Below are positions 1 through 26,469 of a DNA stretch of 61,584 nucleotides, piece by piece. How positions within the stretch are numbered: the first letter of the stretch is position 1; each line of letters opens with the position of its first letter. Location: assembly GCA_000310025.1 (NCBI GenBank), contig FN649737.1, positions 504,970 to 566,553 on the forward strand. Reading direction: 5' to 3'. Source of the DNA: Ectocarpus siliculosus. Lineage: Eukaryota > Sar > Phaeophyceae > Ectocarpales > Ectocarpaceae. The translations under genes and the position numbers were made by a program. The notes beneath the pieces were generated by a model. It saw only the letters and a program-made list of their open reading frames with translations, did no database searches and was not told the origin of the DNA.

Positions 1-199
1 AAGTTTTGATTTCTGTCGGAACAATACCATTCATCCAGTTTTGCCTCTCGCATCTTGACTGGCTTATCTTGACTAGCTTATCGTCTTAGGGAGGGCGACA
101 AACAAGAAACAGAGGAAGAACCCAGAGAACTTCCAGAAGGAGCGCAAGGCCGGGGGAAAGGCCGGGGGTAAGTTGCGGCTGCTGTCGCTGCGACTGTCG

Positions 200-900
200 C
201 TGCTGCCTACGCCCTGTTGGTTGAGGTCGCCCCTGCTGCTTCTGTTGCAATGTAGCAGAATACAACATCGCAAAGGGGGCTTGAAGATGTATCAGCCACG
301 CCTGTTGTAGACAACTTGCAAACCCTCAGCGAGCGATCTAGGCCAACCTTCAACAGCTGAAGCAACGATCGACGCCAATACAAGTTGGGTCCGATGGAAG
401 GAGCCATCCAAGACCGATTGTCAGCGATAATACCAACCTCCCCAAAGAAGAGCAACAGCAACAGCGGGGGCCACGTCAACCAACAGCGCGTAAGCAGCAG
501 CGACAGCAGCCGCATCTTTCCCCCGGCCTTGCGGTCCGCAAGGTCGGGGGTAAGGCCGGGGGTAAGTTCGCGGCTGCTGTCGCTGCCGCTGTCGCTGCTG
601 CTTACGCCCTGTTGGTTGACGTCGCCCCTGCTGTTTCTGTTGCCATGGAGCAGAATACAACATCGCAAAGGGGGCTTGAAGATATATCAGCCACACCTGT
701 TGTAGTCAACTTGCAAACCCTTCAGCGAGCGATCTAGGCCAACTTTCAACAGCTGAAGCAACGATCGGCGCCAAACAAGTAAGAAGGAGCCATCCAAGAT
801 CGATTGTCAGCAACAATATTAACCGCACCAAAGAAGAGCGAAATACAACAGAAACAGCAGGTGCGACGTCAACCAACAGGGCGTGAGCAGCAGCGACAGC
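200..900. repeat. Complex of direct and inverted repeats at the left edge
   Basis: A segment near 250-345 is repeated at about 651-747 in the same orientation with few differences. A shorter CAG/GAC-rich block near 475-515 recurs inverted near 560-645 and again direct near 845-900. The inverted pair could fold into a hairpin. Short alanine, serine or leucine-rich ORFs in all frames are by-products of this CNG-type composition, and no protein was recognised. It may be part of a larger repeat that starts left of the window. Confidence 0.6.
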
Positions 901-1690
901 AGTGGATTCATTGCTATATTTACTGGGCTCCTGTCTGTGGATAGAGATGACGATTTGGTTTGTTCGTGTATGAAAAAACCCGACAGTATTGCATTGTACG
1001 GTAGCGCCCGCGATTTCGGCGAAAAACAAGAAAAATCGATCGACTACATACGAAACACGCCTCAGCCGTGAATCCTACACTAAATTCTATATAAAGATAT
1101 AATGAAGTACCTATGCTCGACGGTGGTGACGAAATGAGAAAATGAGCCTCGACACCAAGTTGACGTTTCTTAAACGCGGGCGGTAACTGGTAATCCTGGG
1201 GTGTCGAAGAGGGAGATGTGTATGTATGTTGTTCTGTTGGGTGCTGGTTGTCAGATCGCACTGCGGAGGTTCGCCCAAGAAGTGTTTTGTGCTCAAACAC
1301 CACCGACACAAAAATCTCGTACATGTACCCAGCAGCACGGGTGATTGGAAAAAATGAAGTTCATCTAGACTACAAGCAGTATATACCTTCGCCTGTTCTT
1401 ACGGATGGACATGGATTGTTGTGTAACCACAAAAAAAAAAAAAAGACAACATGCATACTATATGTAGAACTGACGATCGAAGACGTTGCTAAGGGTAACT
1501 TTACACGTTGCACTTGCCTCTCTGTGTTCAACCTTAGCAGCAGCCTCGCGTGCACTTGCTTCGGAATGGATTCCAACCAGCATTAGATGAAAAAACTCTC
1601 CGTCTCTCTACAACAGGGAGGCAGGTAGCACAACCAAACACTCAACACCATCAGCAACCACATGCCACTACTGTACGCATCGAGCCCTCA
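901..1690. other. Stretch with no recognisable gene
   Basis: Only short ORFs without recognisable motifs occur here. A 14-base A tract lies near 1431-1444. No RNA gene or mobile-element end was seen. Confidence 0.4.
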
Positions 1691-2110
1691 CCCTCTTCAA
1701 TGGAAGGCAAAGGGGGCGGTGGCGCCTGCGGCATCGTCGATGCCAACGCTTCCGCGAGCCCAAGCTCCTCCTCTTCTCCCGCAACGGGCACCGCGACTCG
1801 CTGCCCTTCGGCCACGGCTTGCACCGCCGGCACGCCCTGTCTTCCACCTCCGCCGCTGTTGTCATACGGCCCACCGCTTGCCATCCCCAGCGTGCCACGC
1901 CCGCTGGTGCTGCTGCTCGCTGCCCCCCCACGGACAACATCCGCTGCCGCACGAGATGGTGAGGTCTTGGCCGCCGCAGCAAAGACCGAATGCACCGCGA
2001 AGGAAGAGCCCACGGACTCGCAGCTGGCGATGCACAGGAAGCACAGCGCTCTCCGTGGGGGGCGTAGCCACGGCATCGCTTGGGGGGCGGGCTGGTAGCT
2101 GCGCGATGAG
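1691..2110. other. GC-rich open stretch, possible exon of unknown gene
   Basis: Composition changes sharply here to GC-rich sequence with several overlapping open frames on both strands. One plus frame, roughly 1730-1960, has an almost all G/C third position, which resembles the exons of PEX6 and TRMT2A in this window. The predicted peptides are rich in proline, alanine and serine and show no domain I recognise. It could be an exon of a gene starting left of the hAT insertion, an upstream exon of PEX6, or a CpG-rich non-coding block. Strand cannot be decided. Confidence 0.25.
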
Positions 2111-2435
2111 CGAGGAGCTTGTTTGTGTGCGCGGAGTTATCGCCAAGCAACCGAACAATGACCAGGAGGGCACGTTTACGTGTCTCTCTCGTTGGTCGAC
2201 AGCCTTCAGCGAAGCTGTGCTACTACGTCCTCTCCGCGCTGCAGGACCTCAGGCGGGCGAACAACTAGACGAGAGGTAGACTCTCGTGGTATCCTCTAAG
2301 CGCGGTGGCGCTTGCCTTGCTACAGCAGCAGAGACGCCCGTTTGATGCGCACATCAACAACGATAAAAAAAAAATGTGTGCTTCAACCCCGCGTAAAAAA
2401 AAACATCGTGCTTGCACATGAACTCCCAAATTGGC

Positions 2436-2443
2436 ATACACAG
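2436..2443. repeat. Left target-site duplication of the hAT element
   Basis: The 8-bp word ATACACAG lies directly before the left terminal repeat and recurs directly after the right one. It fits the hAT preference for T at position 2 and A at position 7. Confidence 0.93.
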
Positions 2444-2466
2444 TTGGCCCGGCCTTCTAAGTCGCG
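2444..2466 (+). repeat. Left terminal inverted repeat of the hAT element
   Basis: These 23 bases are the exact reverse complement of 8116-8138. They begin directly after the target-site duplication. Confidence 0.94.
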
Positions 2467-2765
2467 CGCAGCGCCGACTTAGTCGGACTGTTAAGACGAG
2501 CGAAGCGAGTACTTAGCCCGCCGCAGGCGAAAAAATTTTCGGTTCGTCTTAGTGCATCTTACACGTCTAAACGCATCTCTGGTTCGTCTTAGCACGTCTT
2601 GTATTCGTCTTAGCACGTCTTGTATTCGTCTTAGCACGTCTTGTATTCGTCTTGGGACGTCTTGTGTTCGCTTAAGCGCGTCTAAAATACGTCTAAGCGC
2701 GTCTAAAATACGTCTTTGCGCGTCGAAACTGCGTCTTAGCGCGGCTTAAATGCATCTCAGTTCGA
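2467..2765 (+). repeat. Left subterminal repeat array of the hAT element
   Basis: About a dozen copies of a short motif around CGTCTTA or CGTCTAA are spaced 10 to 20 bases apart, including near-identical units TTCGTCTTAGCACG between 2580 and 2660. The same motif family, mostly inverted, recurs near the right end (about 7968-8115). Such arrays are the usual internal binding sites for hAT transposases. A 66-codon ORF across the array is only a translation of the repeat. Confidence 0.75.
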
Positions 2766-3415
2766 CAGAACAAGGCCACAAGGTCCTACAAAGCACAAAG
2801 CGGTGTTGTTGTGCTTGATGCCGACCAAATCGGTTTTGCGCCCCATTCCATGCACCACCTAGAGCGCGCCACTGCACGTTGCAATGGCTTGGTTGGTATA
2901 TCATCAGGGGGTAATCGAAGAAATTTGAAGCAGGTGAGACTCCTAGAGACCCTCTTGTTATCTTGGTATATATACCCTTGGTACGACACTACTGTACCAA
3001 AAACGATCCAGGTTTTACGTTTATTTTTGCTCATTTCTATCTTGAGTCAACAGAGTAGTAGACGCGTTCGTTGGTTCACAGAGCCGTTGCAAGATATCTA
3101 CTTTCTACTGTAACGTGGGTACCCGGGGGTGCCAGCAAGGCGCACGCATGCCATTTGCCATTTGCAACGCAAGCAAGAAAAACATCAATAATATGGTACT
3201 CTGGTTGAGCCCCTTCGCTGCAAATCTGCAACCAATTTTAAAACTAATTGCTACATCAAACGCACGATCTCCAAGAGAACACCACACACCACACCCAACA
3301 GTAAGAGCGCGATGTTTCGTCCGACTACCATCAAGGAAAAATGCGTCATGTCCAAGGCCTGTGACGGTCGGTGTGACGTCAAACAACTACACACACGACT
3401 TGTTGTGTGTTTCTT

Positions 3416-6400
3416 TTAGTCCTGTCCGCTCCCGGTGTCTTCCTCGTCCTCGTCCTCGTCGCCCTCATCCTCGTCGTCCTCGTCCTCCAAGGCTGCAGCT
3501 TGGGCAGGCCCTCCCTCGTGTTCTTCCTCGTCGTCCAAGGCTGCAGCTTGGGCAGCCGACCCCTTGGTGCGGTCAGTCTCGTTGAACCGCACCATGACCG
3601 TCGTCTCCACGAGGTCGTTCAGACAAGATAGCTGCTGCTTTCCGAACACGTTGTTGAGGACGGAGAAAACACGTTCCATCATAGCTGACGAAGGCTGCAC
3701 CAACCACAGCTTCTCCACGACAGCGTACCACGCGGGAAGAGTTGACGCGTTGTCCACCCAGAAACTCCGCACCGGGTACGTCGACCTCACGCGGGTGACG
3801 GCGTTCATGTACTCGGGCATCTCCGCGCGGAGGTTGGTGATGTCGCCCGAACTGATGAAAGGAAAGATGCTCAACACTTCGGGGTCGATGTCGTCGAGAG
3901 GTTGCTGGCGGACGTGCACGTGGTTGATGATCCGCGCGGCCTTGAAGAGGTCAAGCTCGCGGCGGAACTTGACCTCCATGCCGTCGCCGAACTGGCTGCT
4001 TGAGTAGCTGCGGATGTCCTTGAGGCAGCCCGTGACGTGTGAGCGCAAAGAGGCTAACGTGGCCTCATCCGGTGTGCCCTCGTGGTTTCCTCGGAGCAGA
4101 GCTTCGACGTTGGGGAGGGACACGTAGGCGTTCAGGTCGTCCAGCCGCAGGGTTGTCACCACTTTCTGGATGATGTCGTACGCCTGTCGACAAACAACAA
4201 TGTGCGACAAGGAATTGCAAGCGTTGGCTGTGAGATGTTGTGTGCCAAACAAGGAAGCAGGTGCATGCCGTTGCCCGCATGCAATTGTCAAGAACCTTTT
4301 TCGAATTGGGCACAGCCAGCGAAGACATGATGGCAGCACCGTTGCCTGCGCTTACGTTGAACTGTCTCACAACGATGTCGAGGTCTCTCTGCATGTTGAA
4401 GTACACCTCGGAAACACAAGAAAATCTAAATGGTGAGCATCAACAGCACCAAGATACACGCCCAAGTTCCATAACCACACAATCGTGTTCCTCACCTTGA
4501 ACACCAGGGCATCGTCCCCCTCCAATGCCAAGCATGCTGTCTTGAACGTCAACAAGACGTCCCTGTACATGGCAAGCTCCAGGAGCAGAAACCTGCGCTC
4601 GTGGACGTTGTCCAGGTATTTGTCCTGCCGCGTGAAACCGAGAAGCAACGGTGTTTAGCACCGCATTTCAAAAGGGAGCACATTGAGTGTTGACGCTGAA
4701 CGTCAAGCACACAGGAGAGGCAAGGCAAGATATTATGGCAGACAAAACTCTGGCGTAGTCGAAGGTTCCAATCAGCATACTCCATAAGCGCTGTACCTGC
4801 AGCGCCTGGCATGTCTTGTTGCGCCTCCCGTCGGAGTTGCGGAAGGTGCGGATGAAGTCCTCGATGGCCGGCAGCTGGGTGCTCAGGAACTCGAACACCT
4901 CAGCCTTGGAACCCCACCGGTGGTTGACAAACCTCGGCCACGTCTTCCCTGCCCTGTTCACGAGCTCGCGCTTCGCGTGGAAGCTGTAGCTGAACACGCT
5001 GCTGGTCTTGAGCATAAAATCACTGGCCCTTGGCGCATCGATCTGCTTCCCTGCCAAAATGAAAGAGACACGATGAAGAAAATATGGAGACAACCGAATT
5101 AAATGGCGGTTATGTTCATGTTTAGAATTGTCAGCGATTCAGAAACTCTCTTGTGTTCTGTAAACGGTAGGAGACAATGTGCACGATCACAGCTTGCAGT
5201 ACAAGAGGTTGTGCTATCTCGAGAAGGCAGATAACGAGGTAAGACCACACGTCCCAACCGATGGAAAAGAGAGAAATATTTGCTGACGGCTGCTCTAGCA
5301 ACAGGAAGCAAGAGCTCCATGGCCCACAACCCGCGCAACACAAACGGGGCCCGCGACTATCTGCGAACGGAAACACAAACTTACCCGAGTTGTCCATGAG
5401 GTGGCTGCAGCATGCGATGTAGACGGCCTGCGAGAAGAAGCCGGGCAACACGTCCCTCATAGCCTTGCGGTTGGCGGCGCAGCCATCGAACTGAAAACTC
5501 TTCACGAGGTTCTGTTTGGGCGCAAACAGGGGAGGAGGGGCCGGGAGGGAGAACGAGTTCGCATTCGCGCATTAGTATGAGTGCGGTGGGCGAACACCAT
5601 TCACGATTTCGAAACCAACAAGGGGGCGAGGGTATCAGTCACCACCCGAAGCGTTGCCAACACACGCTTTCATCTCCCCACTCAAACAACATGCATAACT
5701 TTGACGGCTGCCCAATGAACTTACCCGATCGGAGATATCCAGCCTGTCTCTGACGACGTCGATCACCTCAGCGGCAATGTTGCGGTTGTTCATGGCGCTC
5801 TCCAGCATGCGAAGGGAGACGAGGCGCTTTATGACTGCGAGGTCTTTTCCCACGGCGCGAACAACCACGCCGAACGTCTCCTGGAAAAGGGGACGAGGTT
5901 CGACGCCGAAGAGTGATGCAAGAAACGTAGTGTTGAGGGTGTATAGGCTTGCATACAGCTCAGTCTTGCTCACGGTCAACAGCGAGTAAGAAATCCCGCA
6001 AACATCAGATGCCACAAGGAATTAAATAAAGCGAATGATCCGAAAAGCACAATGGAAATCGACGGAGGGGGTGCGCAAAAGACAACCGAACGACCAAGAG
6101 GCACAACGAGTGTAGCAGCGCAAAAAAAATAGTCTCACGACGGAAGTGCACAGATTCGTAGCATGCGGCAAGTGGACCTCCCTTACCGTGCCGTTGAAAG
6201 GCGTCCCATCGATGGCAATACCGATGTCCTTGCCAAGGATGTCCTGACGAATGGAGCGAATCTGCTCCTCGTTGATGAAGCCGATGTACTCCTTCGACTT
6301 CGATGACCCCACCATGTCTGCTCCGAGGCTGGTGAACATGCTCCGGAGAGGGTCAAGCTTGGAGAGTGATATTCCGGCACCCATGACTTGAGTGATTAGC

Positions 6401-7433
6401 TGGAATATAACAGAAGCACAGGTGGGGGGTGAGGCACATGGGAGGTGAGGCGGCCGAGCAAGCACCAGAACCAGAAGCGGAACTATTACGGTAGAACCAG
6501 AGCAAAACAATAGGGGACAGCAGGTGCCTACTTCAAACCAATCTTCTTATTGAAAAAACAACCCGAGCGAAGGAGAATTCAGGAATCATCATCACATTAC
6601 GTAACCGTGTGCCCGGCCAAAGAGTAACCCCCTTATCTGCTGCTGGCTCGACTTGTATGGAAAATTCACACAGCCGTATGCAAACGACTTGAAGGGAAAT
6701 ACTGCAGCAAGTCCACTCTACTACTCTGCTGCTGCTGTTGGCGTACGCACAATAATGGCTGACCAATGAAGAAATTTGGTCGTTGTTCACTTATATAGGA
6801 TAACATGGTCTAAACAAGGTTAGTCGCGAAGTACATCAAGATATGCAGAGCAAAATTCACCTCGTTCTGTGCTGTTCCAAAATAAAGAGAATGTCGACGA
6901 TTGAAAAAAAATATTCTGATCACCTTGCAGCGCTTGTCGTTGACCTCGGGATCGACGGTCTTCCCGTATACGGCCCGCCTCTTGTTGCAGTACTGCGTGA
7001 AGCGAGTCTTCCTGTTAGGCGCCTCGAACTCTGCGGCCAAGTGCACCTCCAGCTTCTGCATGTGCTGGTTGGGTTCCGCCTTGTGACTACCGTCCTTCAG
7101 GAGTCCACAATGGGCCCTGATCGTGGAGAGGCAAGTCCCCAGGCGCTTGGCGCACGGTTCGCAATAGAGGGCGCCCGCGGAAACGACGAGGCCCTCACCC
7201 GGAAAAGTCCTGCAGCGTGAGCTTGCCGAAATAGTTTTCGGGTTGGAGGACGAAAGTCCGTTCACCCCTCGAGATCGCTTGCCTGTGCTGTTGTCACTTG
7301 CTCCCGTGGCCGGAGCCGCAGCAACACTCCTCCGCTGGCGACCGGCGGCAGCGGCTGCAGGCTTGTTCGCCAAGACGAAGATGTGCGCAGCCTCATTACT
7401 CCCTGGAACATATGGCTGCACAAACTTGTCCAT
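3416..7433 (-). CDS. hAT transposase, eight exons, apparently intact
   Basis: Catalyses cut-and-paste movement of the surrounding element. Minus-strand exons with consensus splice sites are 7433-6924, 6399-6187, 5880-5725, 5511-5385, 5050-4797, 4624-4496, 4406-4356 and 4183-3416. All phases match, giving about 735 residues without a stop. Visible parts in order are a Cys-x2-Cys...His...His BED-like zinc finger (about residues 91-117), a first catalytic Asp in AIDGT (about 234), a second Asp in FQFDG (about 302) followed by a CCSH motif, and the hAT C-terminal dimerisation region with PSSAMMERVFS (Glu near 650, the expected third carboxylate). An acidic tail follows. The start at 7433 (MDKFV) is a choice: the same frame stays open upstream to 7766 without an ATG, so an upstream exon is possible. 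Family assignment is firm; activity is inferred only from intactness. Confidence 0.9.
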
Positions 7434-7967
7434 CGCTCCAGATGTTGGTGCTTGTGTGCCTCCCGGAGGCACTGGGTGAGCAGCAGCACCAGCAGCTCCA
7501 GCAGCAGCCTCCTCTGCAGCAGGAGCAACGACTGGAGATGTGCTGGTCCCGACCAAGGACACGGGGGTGGAGGCCGTTTTGAGGCCGTTCCGACGGACGC
7601 GTTGTGTGTCGTGGTAGTAAGCGACACCGCCGCCATTGGCGTTGTAGCCGATGCTGGTGGGGTCAAAGACATAACGGGGCTCGGGACTCGGGACTCGGGG
7701 GGCCGTAAAGTAGGTGTGGAGTGTGGAGTGTGGAGTGTGTGAGGCGGCGTTGGCGTGAGGCGTGAGTCAAGGCGTGAGGGCCTTGGCCGGAGCGCGGAAC
7801 ATTTTCGGCGGGCAAATTTTTCAAAATTTGAGTGCAAACATGCAAACATCCTTCCTTCCATTTTGGTAGGAGGTACTTCTACGGAGAACGGAGGGGAGAG
7901 AGGGTTGGAGAGAGAAGAGATGGAGGGCGGAAGGCGGAAGAGAGCGAGCTACTCCTTCCCTGCGTCT

Positions 7968-8115
7968 AACGTCCTGTTAAGTCGTCGAGACAGCTCCTTA
8001 ACAGTAACCCAGTCGCATCCCCCATTGCGTTAGACGACTGTACGACGTGCCTAGTCGCCATATTGGGGGATAGACGTGCCTCTCCCGTGGAAACGGAGTT
8101 AGACGTTTTCTAAGA
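7968..8115 (-). repeat. Right subterminal repeats of the hAT element
   Basis: Several copies of a TTAGACG or TCTAACG-like motif occur here, the mirror of the left-end array. They lie between the transposase gene and the right terminal repeat. Confidence 0.6.
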
Positions 8116-8138
8116 CGCGACTTAGAAGGCCGGGCCAA
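8116..8138 (-). repeat. Right terminal inverted repeat of the hAT element
   Basis: These 23 bases match the left terminus exactly in reverse complement. The duplicated target site follows at 8139. Confidence 0.94.
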
Positions 8139-8146
8139 ATACACAG
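8139..8146. repeat. Right target-site duplication of the hAT element
   Basis: Direct copy of the 8 bases at 2436-2443. Confidence 0.93.
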
Positions 8147-8209
8147 CACAACAGCAAGGGATTACTCACGCGTGATGCAGGGACAAGGGAAGAGAGACGA
8201 GTGGGCAAC

Positions 8210-24233
<16,024 letters not shown>

Positions 24234-25159
24234 GACCCTGCGCGCGCAATGGTCTGAACTATGCACGTGCGTAGTTGGCCAGCGGGTGTCTCAAACATGT
24301 CCACAGCAAGAGGAGAAGAAAAGGCGGCCGACGGGTAGTTGTTCTTCAACCACGATCCAGGGCGATGTTTCGTTCGACGTGCAACCATGGTATCGAACTC
24401 GCCGCAGGATGTGTTGGCACGTGCGTGGTTGGCCATATGGCCAGCGGGTGTGAGTTAAAGACATGTCCGCGTGGTGGCTGTCTCAAACAATATGTCCAAC
24501 GACAGTAAGCGGGATGGATATTCATGCTGAGGCACACCACAGCGTTGCGGGGTGTCCGTAGCTTGCTTTAGGTAGATCATGGGAACCCGCCTCGATCTGC
24601 AATTGGTTCGAGAATCGCGGTCGGTGGGCCACACAGGTCGCCGGCGGAACTTGAACTTTTCACCTTTTGTCGCGGACCGAAGTTGGTGAGTTCCGGGTCA
24701 AGGGGCACAGACACATGCGAGGTAGAAAATGGCGGACCAGGGAATCGTTTTGCTGGCACCATGTGTGTTTCAGTGTCACAGCCTCGGCCGTCTCTTCCAG
24801 CGTGGTCGTGATTGATTGGGAGTTTGGCTGGCACAAAATGAGCTTCAGTGTCACAGCTTCGGAATCTCTCCGTCTTTCCCAAAAAACACAAAGGGGTCCC
24901 ACCCCGACCAGCACATCAAACTCTGTATCCACCGCAGGACACGCACTCGCGTACGTTGTTGGCTATTTGGCACAGCGGGTGGGCAATGAAGACATGGCCG
25001 TGGTGTAGCGGTCTCAGAAAATTTGTCGACAGCACGTCAGTACGACAGTACGAAGAAGGTGGGCACTGTATGGAACCAGAGACCGCGATTGACGTGCCAA
25101 CAGCAGGTCATCGAGCATGATGAACTGTAAGGAAACGAGAGACATGCAGCAGTACCTAC
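24234..25159 (+). repeat. Intergenic mosaic of diverged repeats downstream of PEX6
   Basis: Three related blocks near 24262-24310, 24415-24500 and 24945-25030 share a TTGGCCAGCGGGTG-like core, and the latter two also share a GACATGxCCGxG motif. A further block at about 24575-24800 matches 37300-37510 with moderate identity, including the GGCACAGAxACA and GTTTCAGTGTCACAG words. No coding signal is convincing. Confidence 0.6.
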
Positions 25160-25597
25160 GTCCTATTGACGTTCTCCAGCTTCCTGGGGCTAGCCGGTTA
25201 CATTCGGTAGGCTCCACCGCTCGTAGATATCCATCCCTTTGCACACATGCATACGTAATACATGTATGATGGGTAAAGTCTTACATTCCACGTGAACTCA
25301 ACCCAATAACATTATCGACAGCTATCAGTAGACCAACGAAATTTCGCACCCTGCTCAGGAATTTCCTGCGCGGCTCCGGGGACAGCATGCTATCGGTTCC
25401 GCGAACCGGTTCCGCCGGTTCGCCCGTACGCCCGTTCCGCCGCTCAATTTGCCGTGTACACTGAGATGCTTTGTTGCATCATCTACAGCAGTAGCCACAC
25501 AGGCCCTGGTCGAGAAAAAATGAAAGCTTGGCACAAAGTAACCCTCTGGAGTCGGCGCAGCTCCAAAAGCTCGAAGTCGAAGACTCCACCATCTGAT
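25160..25597 (+). pseudogene. Truncated duplicate of the 5' region of the coiled-coil/PARP gene
   Basis: This stretch is about 80 percent or more similar, with small gaps, to 26145-26543. It contains the same upstream region, the same GGTCGAGAAAAAATGAAA start context (ATG at 25520) and about the first 25 codons. After the codons for TPPS it leaves the homology and enters another dispersed repeat at 25598. An ORF of about 49 codons from the ATG then ends at 25666. It is a promoter-plus-start copy without the gene body. Confidence 0.7.
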
Positions 25598-25862
25598 GTT
25601 CGACCTACACTGGGTGCAGAAAACGCAACGGCTGTGTTGTACGTATTCCCGCCTGTGTGTCAGTAGTCGGGTGTGATGGGAAAGAGCGGGTTGGATCGCG
25701 GATGAACAATTTTACCCGCCGGATCGTCCTTCCATCCTTCTTCTCCTGCTGCTGTCCACACGTGTGACATCACCACCACAACCATCATGCATGCCTCCAG
25801 GTCAAACTCTCTGGCCAGGCCACTACATGCGCACGATAGTGGATGTACAGCGGTAAGGTGGA
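25598..25862 (+). repeat. Dispersed repeat, copy 1 (about 265 bp)
   Basis: Starts at GATGTTCGACCTACACTGGG and matches 35203-35465 at about 93 percent by eye, ending at GGATGTACAGCGGTAAGGTGG in both. No terminal inverted repeats or target duplications were seen, so the class is unknown. Confidence 0.85.
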
Positions 25863-26144
25863 GTGTGTACCTGGAATGAAGTATCGCCCTGGATCCCGGA
25901 TCATGGATCGTGCCCGCATTCCTTGACCATGTCTTCAACGTTCACCCGCTGGCGAAACGGCCGAGAACGTATGCATACTTGAATCCGTGGCCTGCTGTGA
26001 GATAAATATACGCGTACAGGAAGGGTATGACGTGGTGGTGGTGTTGTGTTTTTGGTTGTGCTGTGGCGGGGTGGGGGGGCTTGGATTTCCCCCCTGGGCT
26101 TCGGGGAAACGACAGACGAGTACTCTGTAGTCTACAGTCTACAG
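25863..26144. other. Intergenic stretch without a gene
   Basis: Contains a GTGGTGGTGTTGTG-like simple stretch and a run of Gs near 26070. No ORF with recognisable content was seen. A short word shared with 35010-35040 (TCGCCCTGGATC) suggests more of the same repeat family. Confidence 0.4.
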
Positions 26145-26469
26145 TCGTCTCTCGCGTTCTCCAAAGAAACTTCCTGGGGTCGGCCGGTGACATGGCTCCG
26201 CAGCTGGTAACTTCTATCCCTTTGCGCACATGCATGCGTAAGATGATGGTAAAGTCTTCGTTACAACGTGAACTCAACCAGTTGGTCGACGGCTACCAGT
26301 AAACCCAGCGAAATTTCGCACCCTGTTCAGAAATTTCCTGGGCGGGCGTGACATCATCGGTTCCGTGACCCGGTTCCGCCGCGCTCGTTCCGCCGTTCGT
26401 TGTCATGTACACCGAGATGCTTGAAGCATCATCGACAGCTGTAGCCACACAGGCCCTGGTCGAGAAAAA
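26145..26469 (+). promoter_or_regulatory. Presumed upstream region of the coiled-coil/PARP gene, duplicated
   Basis: This block precedes the ATG at 26470 and is the partner of 25160-25519. Both copies keep an AACTTCCTGGGG-like word, CGAAATTTCGCACCCTG, CATCATC and GTAGCCACACAGGCCCTGG. No TATA box was identified. The regulatory role is an inference from position only. Confidence 0.4.

Larger units (their letters stand above)
2444..8138. mobile_element. Complete hAT-superfamily DNA transposon (about 5.7 kb)
   Basis: Both ends carry a perfect 23-bp terminal inverted repeat starting TTGGCCCGG (2444-2466 and 8116-8138), flanked by the 8-bp direct duplication ATACACAG. Inside is one minus-strand gene with hAT transposase hallmarks: a zinc-binding N terminus, RNase H-like DDE motifs and the C-terminal dimerisation region. 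Arrays of short subterminal repeats lie inside each end, as is usual where hAT transposases bind. Intact ends, an intact duplication and an unbroken transposase frame indicate a recent insertion and possibly an autonomous element. It sits just upstream of the tentative first exon of PEX6. Confidence 0.94.

Noticed and set aside
2552-2749. 66-codon plus-strand ORF rich in RLSTSCI repeats
   Set aside because: It is a translation of the hAT subterminal repeat array.
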